DNA of 64,000 bases. Source: Serratia nevei (GTDB lineage: Bacteria; Pseudomonadota; Gammaproteobacteria; Enterobacterales; Enterobacteriaceae). A program made the position numbers and the translations under genes. Under the pieces are notes generated by a model. That model was given only the letters and a program-made list of their open reading frames with translations. It searched no databases and had not been told where the DNA came from. Below are positions 1 to 9,109 of this stretch, piece by piece; position 1 is the first letter of the stretch, and each line of letters opens with the position of its first letter. The stretch covers positions 62,001-126,000 of the forward strand of contig NZ_JAMYWQ010000011.1 of assembly GCF_024160145.1 (NCBI RefSeq), written 5' to 3'.

Positions 1-130
1 AACGACTTCTCCGCATGACGTCAGCCTCTGGCCCTACAACCGGGACGCGTCGGGAGAGCATCTGCCCCTTCGTCTTGCATGCCTGGCGTGCCGGGCAAAG
101 GGGATGCAACACCACTGAAGGATACTGAAC

Positions 131-1399
131 ATGAACAAAGCGACTATCGCGGCCAAACGCTGGTGGTACATCATGCCCATCGTGTTTATCACCTACAGCC
201 TGGCCTATCTCGATCGCGCCAACTTCAGCTTCGCCTCTGCCGCCGGCATCAATGAAGATCTCGGCATCACCAAAGGCATGGCCTCGCTGCTGGGCGCGCT
301 GTTTTTCCTCGGTTATTTCTTCTTCCAAATTCCCGGCGCCATCTACGCCGAACGCCGTAGCGTCAAAAAGCTGATCTTCTGGTGCCTGATCCTGTGGGGC
401 GGCTGCGCATCGCTGACCGGCGTGGTCAGCAATATCCCGATGCTGGCCGCCATCCGCTTTATCCTCGGCGTGGTGGAAGCGGCGGTGATGCCGGCGATGC
501 TGATCTACATCAGCAACTGGTTCACCAAATCGGAGCGCTCACGCGCCAATACCTTCCTGATCCTCGGCAACCCGGTGACGGTGCTGTGGATGTCGGTGGT
601 GTCCGGCTACCTGATCCACGCCTTCGGCTGGCGTGAAATGTTCATCATCGAGGGCATTCCGGCGGTGATCTGGGCGTTCTGCTGGTGGGTGCTGGCGAAA
701 GACAAACCGGCGCAGGCCGGCTGGCTGAGCGCCGAGGATAAACAGGCGCTGCAACAGCAGCTGGACGAAGAGCAGAAAGGCATCAAGGCCGTGCGCAACT
801 ACGGCGAAGCCTTCCGCTCGCGCAACGTGATCCTGCTGTGCGTGCAGTACTTCGCCTGGAGCATCGGCGTGTACGGCTTCGTGCTGTGGCTGCCTTCCAT
901 CCTGCGCAGCGGCATGCAGATGGGCATGGTGGAGGCCGGCTGGCTGTCGGCGGTGCCTTACCTGGCGGCGACCATCGCCATGATCGTGGTCTCCTGGGCG
1001 TCGGACAAAATGCAAAACCGCAAGCTGTTCGTCTGGCCGCTGCTGCTGATCGGCGCGCTGGCGTTCTTCGGCTCTTACGCCGTCGGCGCCAACCACTTCT
1101 GGATCTCTTACGGCCTGCTGGTGGTCGCCGGCGCCGCGATGTACGCCCCCTACGGGCCGTTCTTCGCCATCATTCCGGAAATGCTGCCGAAAAACGTCGC
1201 CGGGGGCGCCATGGCGTTGATCAACAGCATGGGCGCGCTGGGGTCGTTCTTCGGTTCGTGGTTCGTCGGCTATCTGAATGGCGCCACCGGCAGCCCGGCG
1301 GCCTCTTACATGTTTATGGCCATCGCACTGGTGGTGGCGGTGGTGCTGACGCTGATCGTCAAACCCGCCCGCAACGAGATCCGGCCGCAGTTGGCTTGA
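131..1399 (+). CDS. MFS transporter, anion:cation symporter family, probable 2-ketogluconate/sugar-acid permease
   Basis: A 422-residue inner-membrane carrier with about twelve hydrophobic segments and the usual central cytoplasmic loop (about residues 195-235). The N-terminal stretch RWWYIMPIVFITYSLAYLDR is typical of anion:cation symporters such as the 2-ketogluconate carrier KguT and glucarate/galactonate permeases. It probably imports a sugar acid with protons. The substrate is inferred mainly from its neighbour, the 2-keto-acid reductase ghrB, which starts 73 bases downstream on the same strand and is probably co-expressed. The start is supported by AGGA ten bases upstream of the ATG. 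Family assignment is firm; 2-ketogluconate as substrate is likely, but glycolate, galactonate or glucarate cannot be excluded. Confidence 0.85.
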   Translation: MNKATIAAKRWWYIMPIVFITYSLAYLDRANFSFASAAGINEDLGITKGMASLLGALFFLGYFFFQIPGAIYAERRSVKKLIFWCLILWGGCASLTGVVSNIPMLAAIRFILGVVEAAVMPAMLIYISNWFTKSERSRANTFLILGNPVTVLWMSVVSGYLIHAFGWREMFIIEGIPAVIWAFCWWVLAKDKPAQAGWLSAEDKQALQQQLDEEQKGIKAVRNYGEAFRSRNVILLCVQYFAWSIGVYGFVLWLPSILRSGMQMGMVEAGWLSAVPYLAATIAMIVVSWASDKMQNRKLFVWPLLLIGALAFFGSYAVGANHFWISYGLLVVAGAAMYAPYGPFFAIIPEMLPKNVAGGAMALINSMGALGSFFGSWFVGYLNGATGSPAASYMFMAIALVVAVVLTLIVKPARNEIRPQLA

Positions 1400-1433
1400 T
1401 CCGGTTATACTTTTTATCTGTTAACCCAACCGG

Positions 1434-1453
1434 GGGGGCGCCATGCCCCCTTT
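1434..1453 (+). terminator. Short GC hairpin between the MFS gene and ghrB
   Basis: Arms GGGGGC (1434-1439) and GCCCCC (1445-1450) enclose a five-base loop and are followed by TTT. It could be a weak terminator or attenuator of the MFS gene, or a leader structure of ghrB. The T-run is short, so read-through into ghrB is likely. Confidence 0.3.
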
Positions 1454-1472
1454 GGCCCAGCTGGAGTTCGTG

Positions 1473-2450
1473 ATGAAGCCTTCTATCGTATTGTACAAAA
1501 GCCTGCCTGCCGATCTGCGTGAACGTCTGGAACAGCACTTCACCGTGCACGCCTTCAACGGCCTGCAGCCGGAGAACCGCGACGAACTGCGCCAGGCGCT
1601 GCAGCAGGCCGAAGGGATCATCGGTTCCGGCGGTAAAATTGACGAAGCCTTCCTGCAGCAGGCACCCAAGCTGCGCGCGGCCTCGACCGTTTCCGTCGGC
1701 TACGACAACTTCGACGTCGAGGCGCTCAACGCCCATCACGTGCTGCTGATGCACACCCCGACGGTGCTGACCGAAACCGTCGCCGACACCATCATGAGCC
1801 TGGTGCTGGCGACCGCGCGCCGGGTGGTGGAAGTGGCGGAGCGGGTGAAGGCCGGCGAATGGCGCGGCAGCATCGGGCCGGACTGGTACGGCGTCGACGT
1901 GCACCATAAAACCATCGGCATCCTCGGCATGGGCCGCATCGGCCTGGCGCTGGCGCAGCGCGCGCATTTCGGCTTCGGCATGCCGGTGCTGTACAACGCC
2001 CGCCGCACACACGAAGAAGCGGAACAGCGCTTCAACGCCCGCCGCTGCGATCTGGATACCCTGCTGGCCGAGTCGGATTTTGTTTGCATCACGCTGCCGC
2101 TGACCGAACAAACCTTCCACATGATCGGCCGCGATCAGCTGGCGAAGATGAAGAAAAGCGGCATTCTGATCAACGCCGGCCGCGGGCCGGTGGTGGATGA
2201 GCAGGCGCTGATCGAAGCGCTGCAAAACGGCGTGATCCACGCCGCCGGGTTGGACGTGTTCGAGAAAGAGCCGCTGCCGGCCAACTCGCCGCTGCTCAGC
2301 ATGCCGAACGTGGTGGCGTTGCCGCACATCGGCTCCGCCACCCATGAAACGCGCTACGGCATGGCCGCCTGCGCGGTGGATAATTTGATCGCCGCGTTGA
2401 CCGGCACGGTGAAAGAAAACTGCGTCAATCCGCAGCTGTTGCGGAAATAA
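1473..2450 (+). CDS. ghrB: Glyoxylate/hydroxypyruvate/2-ketogluconate reductase GhrB
   Basis: NAD(P)H-dependent D-2-hydroxyacid dehydrogenase that reduces glyoxylate, hydroxypyruvate and 2-keto-D-gluconate in the cytoplasm. The 325-residue protein starts [15 protein letters not shown] and closely resembles E. coli GhrB. The Rossmann signature GILGMGRIG lies near residue 152; the family catalytic Arg (near [11 protein letters not shown]), Glu (FEKEPLP) and His (LPHIGSA) are present. An in-frame ATG at 1443 would add ten residues, but the ATG at 1473 matches the family start and has GGAG just upstream. It follows a sugar-acid permease, suggesting uptake plus reduction of 2-ketogluconate to gluconate. 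Confidence 0.93.
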   Translation: MKPSIVLYKSLPADLRERLEQHFTVHAFNGLQPENRDELRQALQQAEGIIGSGGKIDEAFLQQAPKLRAASTVSVGYDNFDVEALNAHHVLLMHTPTVLTETVADTIMSLVLATARRVVEVAERVKAGEWRGSIGPDWYGVDVHHKTIGILGMGRIGLALAQRAHFGFGMPVLYNARRTHEEAEQRFNARRCDLDTLLAESDFVCITLPLTEQTFHMIGRDQLAKMKKSGILINAGRGPVVDEQALIEALQNGVIHAAGLDVFEKEPLPANSPLLSMPNVVALPHIGSATHETRYGMAACAVDNLIAALTGTVKENCVNPQLLRK

Positions 2451-2451
2451 C

Positions 2452-2604
2452 TCAGCGCGGCCGGTGCTCTGCGGATAACCGGCCGTGTTGCTCTTCCTGC
2501 TGCGGCGCGAACAGCGCCTGCAGCTGATGTTCTTCGGCGAAGTGCTGCAATTCGGCATCCTGAATTGCCTGAACGATCTCTTCTCGCCAGTTTTTGTCCG
2601 TCAT
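2452..2604 (-). CDS. Hypothetical 50-residue protein
   Basis: A small frame, MTDKNWREEIVQAIQDAELQ..., in the gap between ghrB and malS. It begins at an ATG preceded by an almost perfect Shine-Dalgarno (AAAGGAGGT, six bases upstream), which is why I accept it. It ends one base from the ghrB stop, so the two genes are convergent. The sequence is charged and glutamine-rich, with a predicted helix over the first 35 residues and no signal or membrane segment. I do not recognise a family. An upstream alternative start would add 19 residues but lacks a ribosome site. Confidence 0.55.
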   Translation of the reverse strand: MTDKNWREEIVQAIQDAELQHFAEEHQLQALFAPQQEEQHGRLSAEHRPR

Positions 2605-2694
2605 CGCTAACCTCCTTTGATGTTCATCGTTTAATCTGCCGCAGCGCGCGCGCAAAGCCAAGCCGAATCAATCCGAAAACGCTCCGCCCTTCCT

Positions 2695-2730
2695 CTCCTC
2701 CCCGAAAAACCCCCGCAGGGAGGAGGCCAT
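2695..2730 (+). terminator. Inverted repeat upstream of malS
   Basis: CTCCTCCC (2695-2702) pairs with GGGAGGAG (2718-2725) and is followed by GCCATTTTT. It looks like a weak intrinsic terminator on the plus strand, although no plus-strand gene ends just before it, since the preceding gene is convergent. It may instead stop read-through from ghrB into malS. Confidence 0.3.
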
Positions 2731-2799
2731 TTTTCCACCGTTTGCCACACTGGGCGCTACCCTGTGAAAAAACGCTTCCTGCCGCGCGTAAGGAGAGCC

Positions 2800-4782
2800 A
2801 TGAAACTGTTACCCCTGCCCTTGTTGATGCTGCTGTCGCCTTCGGCGCTGGCTGGCTGGACGCTGCCGGGTTTCCCGGCCTTCGACGAAACCGCCGCCGG
2901 GCTGTTCGCCAGCCAGGCCGCGCTGCCCAAAGGCCAGCTGCCGCTGCGGCTGTATCAGGATAACCACTGCTGGCAGCCGGCCGAGGCGGTGAAGCTTAAC
3001 CAGACGCTGTCGTTGCAGCCTTGCGGCACCCATCCGCCGGCCAGCTGGCGGCAGTTCCGCGCCGGCGATTATCAGGTGCGCATCGACACCCGCAGCGGCA
3101 AGCCGATCACGGTCGACGTCGTCTCCACCTTCGCCGAAGGCGAAACGCTGCGCGATTTCTATTCCGGCCAAACGGCGCAGGTGAGCCAGGGGAAAATCAC
3201 GCTGCAGCCCGCCGCCGCCAGCGGCGGCCTGTTGCTGCTGGAATCCGCCGCCACGGCGAAACCGGCGGCGTTCAGCTGGCATAACGCCACGGTCTACTTC
3301 GTGCTGACCGATCGCTTTGAGAACGGCAATCCCGCCAATGACCACAGCTACGGGCGCCGCAGCGACGGCCTGCAGGAAATAGGCACCTTTCACGGCGGCG
3401 ATCTGGCCGGCCTGACGCAGAAGCTGGATTATCTGCAGCAGCTGGGCGTCAACGCCTTGTGGATCAGCTCGCCGCTGGAGCAGATCCACGGCTGGGTTGG
3501 CGGCGGCGCCAAAGGCGATTTCCCGCATTACGCCTATCACGGCTATTACGCGCTGGACTGGACTCGCCTCGACGCCAACATGGGCACCGAACAGGAGCTG
3601 CGCACGCTGGTCGAGCAGGCGCATCGGCGCGGCATTCGCATTCTGTTCGACGTGGTGGTGAACCACGTCGGTTACGCCACGCTGGCGGATATGCAGACGT
3701 TCCACTTCGGCTCGCTGTATCTGCAGAGAGCTGAGGTGGAGAAAACCCTGGGGAAAAACTGGGGCGACTGGCGCCCCGGCCCTGGGCAAAACTGGCACAG
3801 CTTCAACGACTACATCAACTTCAGCGACAAAGCGGGCTGGCGCCAATGGTGGGGGAAAAACTGGATCCGCACCGACATCGGCGACTATGACTCACCGGGC
3901 TATGACGACCTGACGATGTCGCTGGCCTTCCTGCCGGACATCAAAACCGAAGCGCCCGGCGCCAGCGGCCTGCCGCTATTCTATCGCCACAAACCCGACA
4001 CCGCCGCGCGCGACATTCCCGGCGCCACCACCCGCGATTACCTGACCGTCTGGCTCAGCCAGTGGGTGCGCGATTACGGCATCGACGGTTTTCGCGTCGA
4101 TACCGCCAAGCACGTGGAAAAACCGACGCTGGCGCTGTTGAAGCAGCGCGCCACGGCGGCATTGGCGGCGTGGAAAGCGGAGCATCCGCAGCAGGCGCTG
4201 GATGACGCGCCGTTTTGGATGACCGGCGAGGCCTGGGGCCACGGGGTGATGAAAAGCGACTATTACCAAAACGGCTTCGACGCGATGATCAACTTCGACT
4301 TCCAGGACCAGGCGTCGCAAGCATTGGGCTGCTTTGCCGACATCGATGCCACCTACCGGCAGATGGCCGAGCGGCTGCAGGATTTCAACGTACTGAGCTA
4401 CCTCTCTTCGCACGACACCCGGCTGTTTTTCGCCAGCGACGCCAAAGGCTCGCTACCGCTGCAACAGCGGGCGGCGAACCTGCTGTTGCTGGCGCCGGGC
4501 GCGGTGCAGATTTACTACGGCGATGAAAGCGGCCGCCCGCTCGGCCCAACCGGTTCCGATCCGCTGCAGGGCACCCGTTCCGACATGAACTGGCGTGAAC
4601 TGCTGGGGGAAAAAGCCCCGCTGCTGGCCCACTGGCAACGGTTGGGGCAGTTCCGTGCTCGCCACCCGGCGATCGGCGGCGGCGTGCAAACCCCGCAGCC
4701 GCACGCCGCCTACTACGCCTTCAGCCGCCGGCTCGGCGACGATAAGGTGATGGTGGTGTGGGCCGGCGAACGGTCACAATAA
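2800..4782 (+). CDS. malS: Periplasmic alpha-amylase MalS
   Basis: Hydrolyses long maltodextrins in the periplasm so that the products can enter maltose uptake. The 660-residue precursor begins MKLLPLPLLMLLSPSALA, a Sec signal peptide with cleavage before GWTLP. The GH13 barrel shows region I (FDVVVNH), region II (GFRVDTAKH, nucleophile Asp), region III (GEAWGHG, acid/base Glu) and region IV (LSSHD). Length and sequence match E. coli MalS closely. The longer frame starting at 2764 would place a basic extension before the signal; the ATG at 2800 has AAGGAGA seven bases upstream and is preferred. No clear MalT boxes were identified. avtA follows in the same order as in E. coli. Confidence 0.95.
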   Translation: MKLLPLPLLMLLSPSALAGWTLPGFPAFDETAAGLFASQAALPKGQLPLRLYQDNHCWQPAEAVKLNQTLSLQPCGTHPPASWRQFRAGDYQVRIDTRSGKPITVDVVSTFAEGETLRDFYSGQTAQVSQGKITLQPAAASGGLLLLESAATAKPAAFSWHNATVYFVLTDRFENGNPANDHSYGRRSDGLQEIGTFHGGDLAGLTQKLDYLQQLGVNALWISSPLEQIHGWVGGGAKGDFPHYAYHGYYALDWTRLDANMGTEQELRTLVEQAHRRGIRILFDVVVNHVGYATLADMQTFHFGSLYLQRAEVEKTLGKNWGDWRPGPGQNWHSFNDYINFSDKAGWRQWWGKNWIRTDIGDYDSPGYDDLTMSLAFLPDIKTEAPGASGLPLFYRHKPDTAARDIPGATTRDYLTVWLSQWVRDYGIDGFRVDTAKHVEKPTLALLKQRATAALAAWKAEHPQQALDDAPFWMTGEAWGHGVMKSDYYQNGFDAMINFDFQDQASQALGCFADIDATYRQMAERLQDFNVLSYLSSHDTRLFFASDAKGSLPLQQRAANLLLLAPGAVQIYYGDESGRPLGPTGSDPLQGTRSDMNWRELLGEKAPLLAHWQRLGQFRARHPAIGGGVQTPQPHAAYYAFSRRLGDDKVMVVWAGERSQ

Positions 4783-4801
4783 TCCAGTGTAATATGCTAC
4801 C

Positions 4802-4840
4802 AATCGGCCAATGGGCGAAGTTTGTGCCCATTGGTCGATT
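4802..4840 (+). other. 15-bp hairpin between malS and avtA
   Basis: AATCGGCCAATGGGC (4802-4816) and GCCCATTGGTCGATT (4826-4840) are inverted repeats with one mismatch (a G-T wobble in RNA) around a nine-base loop. There is no T-run, so it is not a standard terminator. It lies 78 bases upstream of the avtA start and could be an operator, an mRNA-processing structure or the malS 3' stabilising stem. Confidence 0.55.
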
Positions 4841-4917
4841 TGTCGGCCGCATTGCAGCGGGATTTGTCTGGCGGTATGGTGGGTGATTACCTGCTAAGAA
4901 ACAGTACTGCTGCACCT

Positions 4918-6168
4918 ATGACTTTCTCACTTTTCGGCGAAAAATTTACCCGTTATGCGGGCATTACCCGTTTGATGGACGACCTGAACGAAGGCCTGCG
5001 CACCCCCGGTGCCATCATGCTCGGGGGCGGCAACCCGGCGCAGATCCCAGAGATGGAAGCCTACTTCAAACAGCTGTGCCAGGAGATGCTCGACCAGGGC
5101 AAACTGACCGAAGCACTGTGCAACTATGACGGGCCGCAAGGCAAGGACGCGCTGCTGAAAGCGCTGGCCAATCTGCTGCGCGACGAGCTCGGCTGGGAGA
5201 TTTCGCCACAGAATATTGCACTGACGAACGGCAGCCAAAGCGCGTTTTTCTACTTGTTCAACCTGTTCGCCGGCCGCTATGCCGACGGTTCGCGCCGCCG
5301 CGTGCTGTTCCCATTGGCGCCGGAATATATCGGCTATGCCGACGCCGGGCTGGACGAAGGGCTGTTCGTCTCCGCCAAGCCGAACATCGAGCTACTGCCG
5401 GACGGTCAGTTCAAATATCACGTTGATTTCGAACACCTCACCATCGGCGACGACATCGGCATGATCTGCGTTTCACGGCCGACCAACCCGACCGGCAACG
5501 TGATCACCGACGAAGAGCTGATGAAGCTCGACCTGCTGGCGCAGCAGCGCGATATTCCGCTGGTGATCGACAACGCCTACGGCGTGCCTTTCCCCGGCAT
5601 CATCTTCAGCGACGCCACGCCGCTGTGGAACCCGAACACCATCCTGTGCATGAGCCTGTCCAAGCTCGGCCTGCCGGGCTCGCGCTGCGGCATCGTCATT
5701 GCCGACGAGAAGGTGATCACCGCGCTGACCAACATGAACGGCATCATCAGCCTGTCGCCGGGCAGCATGGGGCCGGCGATGGCAACAGAAATGATCGCGC
5801 GCGGCGATCTGCTGCGCCTGTCGAACGAGGTGATTCGCCCGTTCTACAAACAGCGCGTCGAACACACTATCGAGATTATCCGCCGCTACCTGTCGCCGGA
5901 GCGCTGCCTGATCCACAAACCGGAAGGAGCTATCTTCCTCTGGCTGTGGTTCAAGGATCTGCCGATCACCACCGAGGTGCTGTATCAGCGCCTGAAAAAG
6001 CGCGGCGTGCTGATGGTGCCGGGCCACTACTTCTTCCCGGGGCTGGAGCACGACTGGCCGCACACCCACCAGTGCATGCGTATGAACTACGTGCCCGATC
6101 CGGAGAAAATCGAGCGCGGCGTGGCGATCCTGGCGGAAGAGATCGAGCGCGCGCATCAGGAAGGCTAA
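4918..6168 (+). CDS. avtA: Valine-pyruvate aminotransferase AvtA
   Basis: PLP-dependent transaminase converting 2-ketoisovalerate plus L-alanine to valine plus pyruvate, an auxiliary valine and alanine route in the cytoplasm. The 416-residue product begins MTFSLFGEKFTRYAGITRLM and follows E. coli AvtA over its full length. The PLP-binding lysine lies in MSLSKLGLPGSRCG, and the aspartate and tyrosine contacts in VIDNAYGVPFPG. A longer frame from 4822 exists, but the ATG at 4918 matches the family; its Shine-Dalgarno is weak. It is preceded by a strong hairpin and followed by an AT-rich palindrome that may terminate it. Confidence 0.95.
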   Translation: MTFSLFGEKFTRYAGITRLMDDLNEGLRTPGAIMLGGGNPAQIPEMEAYFKQLCQEMLDQGKLTEALCNYDGPQGKDALLKALANLLRDELGWEISPQNIALTNGSQSAFFYLFNLFAGRYADGSRRRVLFPLAPEYIGYADAGLDEGLFVSAKPNIELLPDGQFKYHVDFEHLTIGDDIGMICVSRPTNPTGNVITDEELMKLDLLAQQRDIPLVIDNAYGVPFPGIIFSDATPLWNPNTILCMSLSKLGLPGSRCGIVIADEKVITALTNMNGIISLSPGSMGPAMATEMIARGDLLRLSNEVIRPFYKQRVEHTIEIIRRYLSPERCLIHKPEGAIFLWLWFKDLPITTEVLYQRLKKRGVLMVPGHYFFPGLEHDWPHTHQCMRMNYVPDPEKIERGVAILAEEIERAHQEG

Positions 6169-6194
6169 CGCCAGCTGATTGAAAATCGACCGAT

Positions 6195-6230
6195 AAAGAT
6201 ATACGATGCATATATCGTATATCTTTTTTT
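6195..6230 (+). promoter_or_regulatory. 13-bp palindrome: likely toxin-antitoxin operator, possibly also the avtA terminator
   Basis: AAAGATATACGAT (6195-6207) and ATCGTATATCTTT (6214-6226) are perfect inverted repeats around a six-base spacer, ending in a run of seven T. The position, 17 bases before the antitoxin start, suits an autoregulatory operator bound by the ribbon-helix-helix antitoxin. The T-run also gives the shape of an intrinsic terminator for avtA, though the stem is AT-rich and weak. Confidence 0.65.
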
Positions 6231-6242
6231 GGAGGGCTAGCG

Positions 6243-6464
6243 ATGACTCGTATCGTGATCGATTTACCTGAAGAAGACCTGCGGCAGCTCGACAATCTGA
6301 AAAATATCCGCCACGTTCCCCGGGCTGAAATCATCCGTCAGGCCGTCTCCCGCTATCTGACGGAGAACCACGTTGAAGATCCCAGCAATGCTTTCGGGCT
6401 CTGGTCCGGGGCGATGGGCGATGGCGTGGACTACGAAAATCGTCAGCGCGAGGAGTGGGAATAA
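6243..6464 (+). CDS. Ribbon-helix-helix antitoxin of a VapBC-like pair
   Basis: A 73-residue protein starting MTRIVIDLPEEDLRQLDNL. The short basic beta strand followed by two helices (EDLRQLDNLKNI and PRAEIIRQAVSRYLTEN) is the MetJ/Arc/CopG DNA-binding fold. The acidic tail (about residues 50-73, rich in E, D, W) is the type of segment that blocks a PIN toxin active site. GGAG lies upstream of the ATG. Its TAA stop overlaps the ATG of the toxin (TAATG), so translation is probably coupled. It should repress its own promoter through the palindrome immediately upstream. Family-level assignment is good; the exact subfamily is not resolved. Confidence 0.85.
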   Translation: MTRIVIDLPEEDLRQLDNLKNIRHVPRAEIIRQAVSRYLTENHVEDPSNAFGLWSGAMGDGVDYENRQREEWE

Positions 6465-6844
6465 TGGTGGCTCAACGGGCGTTATTCGACACCAATATCC
6501 TGATCGATTATCTCAACGGCATTCCTCAAGCCAAAGACGTTCTGACCGAATACCACATCAACCCGGCTATTAGCGCCATCACCTGGATGGAAGTGATGGT
6601 GGGTGCCAAAAAACAGGGGCCAGCGCTGGAGTTGAAAACGCGCCAGTTTTTAGGGCAATTCCTGCTGCTGCCTATTACCGATGAAGTTGCCGAACGCGCC
6701 GTAGAACTGCGCCACTCACAGCATGTGAAGCTGCCGGACGCCATTATCTGGGCCACAGCGCAGGTGGGGTTCCGGACGCTCATCTCCCGCAACCCCAAAG
6801 ATTTTGGCACTGACAACGGCGTGTTAATGCCTTACCGGCTGTAG
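6464..6844 (+). CDS. PIN-domain ribonuclease toxin (VapC-like)
   Basis: A 126-residue PIN-fold protein, expected to be a metal-dependent endoribonuclease neutralised by the preceding antitoxin. The four acidic active-site residues are visible: D9 (LFDTNILID), E43 (TWMEVMVG), D92 (KLPDAIIWA) and D113 (NPKDFG). All are intact, so the toxin looks active. An in-frame GTG at 6455 exists inside the antitoxin, but the ATG overlapping the antitoxin stop, with GAGGAG upstream, is a better start. The target RNA cannot be told from sequence. The convergent gene yidE ends ten bases downstream. Confidence 0.88.
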   Translation: MVAQRALFDTNILIDYLNGIPQAKDVLTEYHINPAISAITWMEVMVGAKKQGPALELKTRQFLGQFLLLPITDEVAERAVELRHSQHVKLPDAIIWATAQVGFRTLISRNPKDFGTDNGVLMPYRL

Positions 6845-6854
6845 TCGGGCAGCG

Positions 6855-8513
6855 CTACAGCGTCCAGAACAGCACCGCCAGCAGCTGCGGCGACATGATG
6901 CGCAGGAACATCGCCAGCGGATAAACGGTGGCGTAAGACAGCGCGGCGGCGCCGCTGGTGGGATGCAGGCCGTTGGCGAACGCCAGCGCCGGCGGATCGG
7001 TCATCGATCCCGCCAGCATGCCGGACAACGTCAGATAGTTCATCTTGCCGACCGTGCGCGCCAGGATACCGACGCTCAGCAGCGGAATGGCGGTGATCAA
7101 CGCGCCATAACCAATCCACGTCAGCCCCTCGCCGTGCAGCAACGTATCGATAAAATTGCCGCCCGATTTCAATCCGACCACCGCCAGAAACAGCACGATA
7201 CCCAGCTCGCGCAGCGCCAGGTTGGCACTCGGCGGCATAAACCAGTACAGCTTGCCGATGCTGCCGATGCGCCCCAGGATCAGCGCCGCCACCAGCGGCC
7301 CGCCGGCCAGCCCCAGCCGCAATGCCGCCGGGAAGCCGGGCACGAACAGCGGAATGGAGCCGAGCAGCACCCCGAGGCCGATGCCGATAAACACCGGCAG
7401 CATCTGCACCTGCTGCAGTTTTTGTTGGGCGTTGCCGACAATTGCCGTCACCGCGTCGATGGCCTCCGGCCGGCCGACCAGGTTGAGAATGTCGCCAAAC
7501 TGCAGCGTCACGTTACTGCCGGCCACCAGCTCCACGCCGGCGCGGTTGAGGCGTGAAATCACCACGTCATACTTCTGTTTCAGGTTCAGATCGCGGATTT
7601 TCTTGCCCAGCACCTGCTCGTTGGTCACCACCGCCCGCACCACCTGCAGCGCGGTGCCGCGCGTGGACAGCGAGGCGTCGACCTCTTCGCCGATCACCAG
7701 CCGGGCATTCTCCAGATCTTCGCGTTTACCCACCAGATGCAGGTAGTCGCCAAGCTCCAGCCGCTCGTGCGGCGCCGGCACCATCAGCAGCTCGCCGCGT
7801 TTGAGGCGCGAACAGACGATCGCTTCGTCGTTGAGCAGCGGCACGCTTTTGATCGCCATGCCCTGCAGATTGGGGTTGCGCACCGCCACGTTCATGGCGT
7901 GCAGCAGCTCACGCTGATTGCCCAGGCTGCTTTCAAACGCCTGCGCCTCGCGCTCGATGTTGATGCGGAAAAACAGCCGGATCAGCCACATCACCAGCAG
8001 GATGCCGCAAATGCCGAACGGATAGGCCATGGCGTAGCCCATGCCCATACCGTCCACCAACGCCGGATCGGAACCGAGATCGGTCAGGATTTGCTGACCG
8101 GCGCCCAGCGCCGGGGTGTTGGTGACCGCGCCGGAGAATACGCCGAGGATGATCGGCAGCGGCACGTCGAACAGCTTGTGTACCGCCGCCGCCACCACGC
8201 CGCCGGTCAGTACCAGCAGCACCGCAAAGGCGTTGAGCCGCAGACCGGAAACGCGCAGCGAAGAGAAGAAACCGGGGCCGACCTGAATACCGATGGTGTA
8301 GACGAACAGGATCAGGCCAAACTCCTGGATAAAGTGCAGCATGTCCCCGTTCAGGCTGATTTGCCCGCTCTGGGCGAAGTGACCAACCAGGATGCCGCCG
8401 AACAGCACGCCGCCGATGCCCAGCCCGACGCCGTACAGCTTCCAGCTCCCCATCCACAGCCCAATAACGGCCGCCAGTGCCAACATGCTGACGGTCAGGG
8501 CGATATCGCTCAT
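6855..8513 (-). CDS. yidE: AspT/YidE family putative transporter YidE
   Basis: A 552-residue inner-membrane protein of the aspartate:alanine exchanger family. The layout is hydrophobic helices (about 1-170), a soluble centre with two RCK_C (TrkA-C) domains (about 195-375) and a second membrane half. Family signatures such as [14 protein letters not shown] and [16 protein letters not shown] are intact. It matches E. coli YidE along its length, and the neighbours ibpB, ibpA, yidQ and yidR are the same as in E. coli. Substrate and physiological role are not established for this orthologue. Confidence 0.93.
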   Translation of the reverse strand: MSDIALTVSMLALAAVIGLWMGSWKLYGVGLGIGGVLFGGILVGHFAQSGQISLNGDMLHFIQEFGLILFVYTIGIQVGPGFFSSLRVSGLRLNAFAVLLVLTGGVVAAAVHKLFDVPLPIILGVFSGAVTNTPALGAGQQILTDLGSDPALVDGMGMGYAMAYPFGICGILLVMWLIRLFFRINIEREAQAFESSLGNQRELLHAMNVAVRNPNLQGMAIKSVPLLNDEAIVCSRLKRGELLMVPAPHERLELGDYLHLVGKREDLENARLVIGEEVDASLSTRGTALQVVRAVVTNEQVLGKKIRDLNLKQKYDVVISRLNRAGVELVAGSNVTLQFGDILNLVGRPEAIDAVTAIVGNAQQKLQQVQMLPVFIGIGLGVLLGSIPLFVPGFPAALRLGLAGGPLVAALILGRIGSIGKLYWFMPPSANLALRELGIVLFLAVVGLKSGGNFIDTLLHGEGLTWIGYGALITAIPLLSVGILARTVGKMNYLTLSGMLAGSMTDPPALAFANGLHPTSGAAALSYATVYPLAMFLRIMSPQLLAVLFWTL

Positions 8514-8627
8514 AGGTCACATCCTTGCCAAAGTTGAATGGGGAATTTGCGGCCAAAGACACAAAATTAATAAGGATTATGACATCGGACAGACGGGGGG
8601 ACTGTGGCATGCACCACATAACGCAAC

Positions 8628-8653
8628 GGGGGAGATCCGTCTGGATCTCCCCC
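8628..8653 (-). terminator. Perfect 11-bp hairpin between ibpB and yidE
   Basis: GGGGGAGATCC (8628-8638) and GGATCTCCCCC (8643-8653) enclose a four-base loop, 27 bases downstream of the ibpB stop. There is no clear T-run on either strand. It may act as an mRNA 3' stabiliser or a partial terminator of ibpAB before yidE. Confidence 0.5.
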
Positions 8654-8680
8654 GCATGGTGATGACCGTTTTTCAGTCGG

Positions 8681-9109
8681 TTATTTGGCTTCCAGCTCCG
8701 GTGTCGCGCCGATGGCGATGCGCTGCGGCTGCAAGGCCTCCGGCACCTGACGCACCAGATCGATGTGCAGCAGGCCGTTTTCAAATTTGGCCTCGGACAC
8801 CTGTAGATGCTCCGCCAGCGTGAAGGTCAACTGAAACTCTTTGCACACCAGGCCCTGATGCAGGTATTCAACCTGTTTTTCCGGCGGTGTGGGTTTACCG
8901 CTGACGGTTAACCGCGGCCCTTCCACTTCGATATTCAGTTCGCTCTGCCGGAAACCGGCCAGCGCCAGAGAAATGCGGTAGTGATTGTCATCGCTTTTCT
9001 CGATGTTGTACGGCGGGAACCCCTGAGGTTCCTGGCCTCCCATTGAACTGGCCAATTTATCAAAACCAATCCATTGACGCAGAAGCGGGGATAAATCGTA
9101 ATTACGCAT
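8681..9109 (-). CDS. ibpB: Small heat-shock chaperone IbpB
   Basis: Holdase of the alpha-crystallin/Hsp20 family that binds aggregating proteins with IbpA and hands them to DnaK and ClpB. The 142-residue product begins [19 protein letters not shown]. The alpha-crystallin domain covers about residues 35-125, with the conserved core [16 protein letters not shown] and the ENGLLHIDL strand. The ATG at 9109 has AGGAG eight bases upstream; a six-residue longer frame is less likely. It lies 100 bases downstream of ibpA, and its leader contains a ROSE-like element, suggesting separate thermal control of translation. Confidence 0.95.
   Translation of the reverse strand: MRNYDLSPLLRQWIGFDKLASSMGGQEPQGFPPYNIEKSDDNHYRISLALAGFRQSELNIEVEGPRLTVSGKPTPPEKQVEYLHQGLVCKEFQLTFTLAEHLQVSEAKFENGLLHIDLVRQVPEALQPQRIAIGATPELEAK

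Noticed and set aside
1..130. Possible end of an upstream gene at the left edge
   Set aside because: No frame with family resemblance and no terminator are visible; it is treated as the upstream region of the MFS gene.
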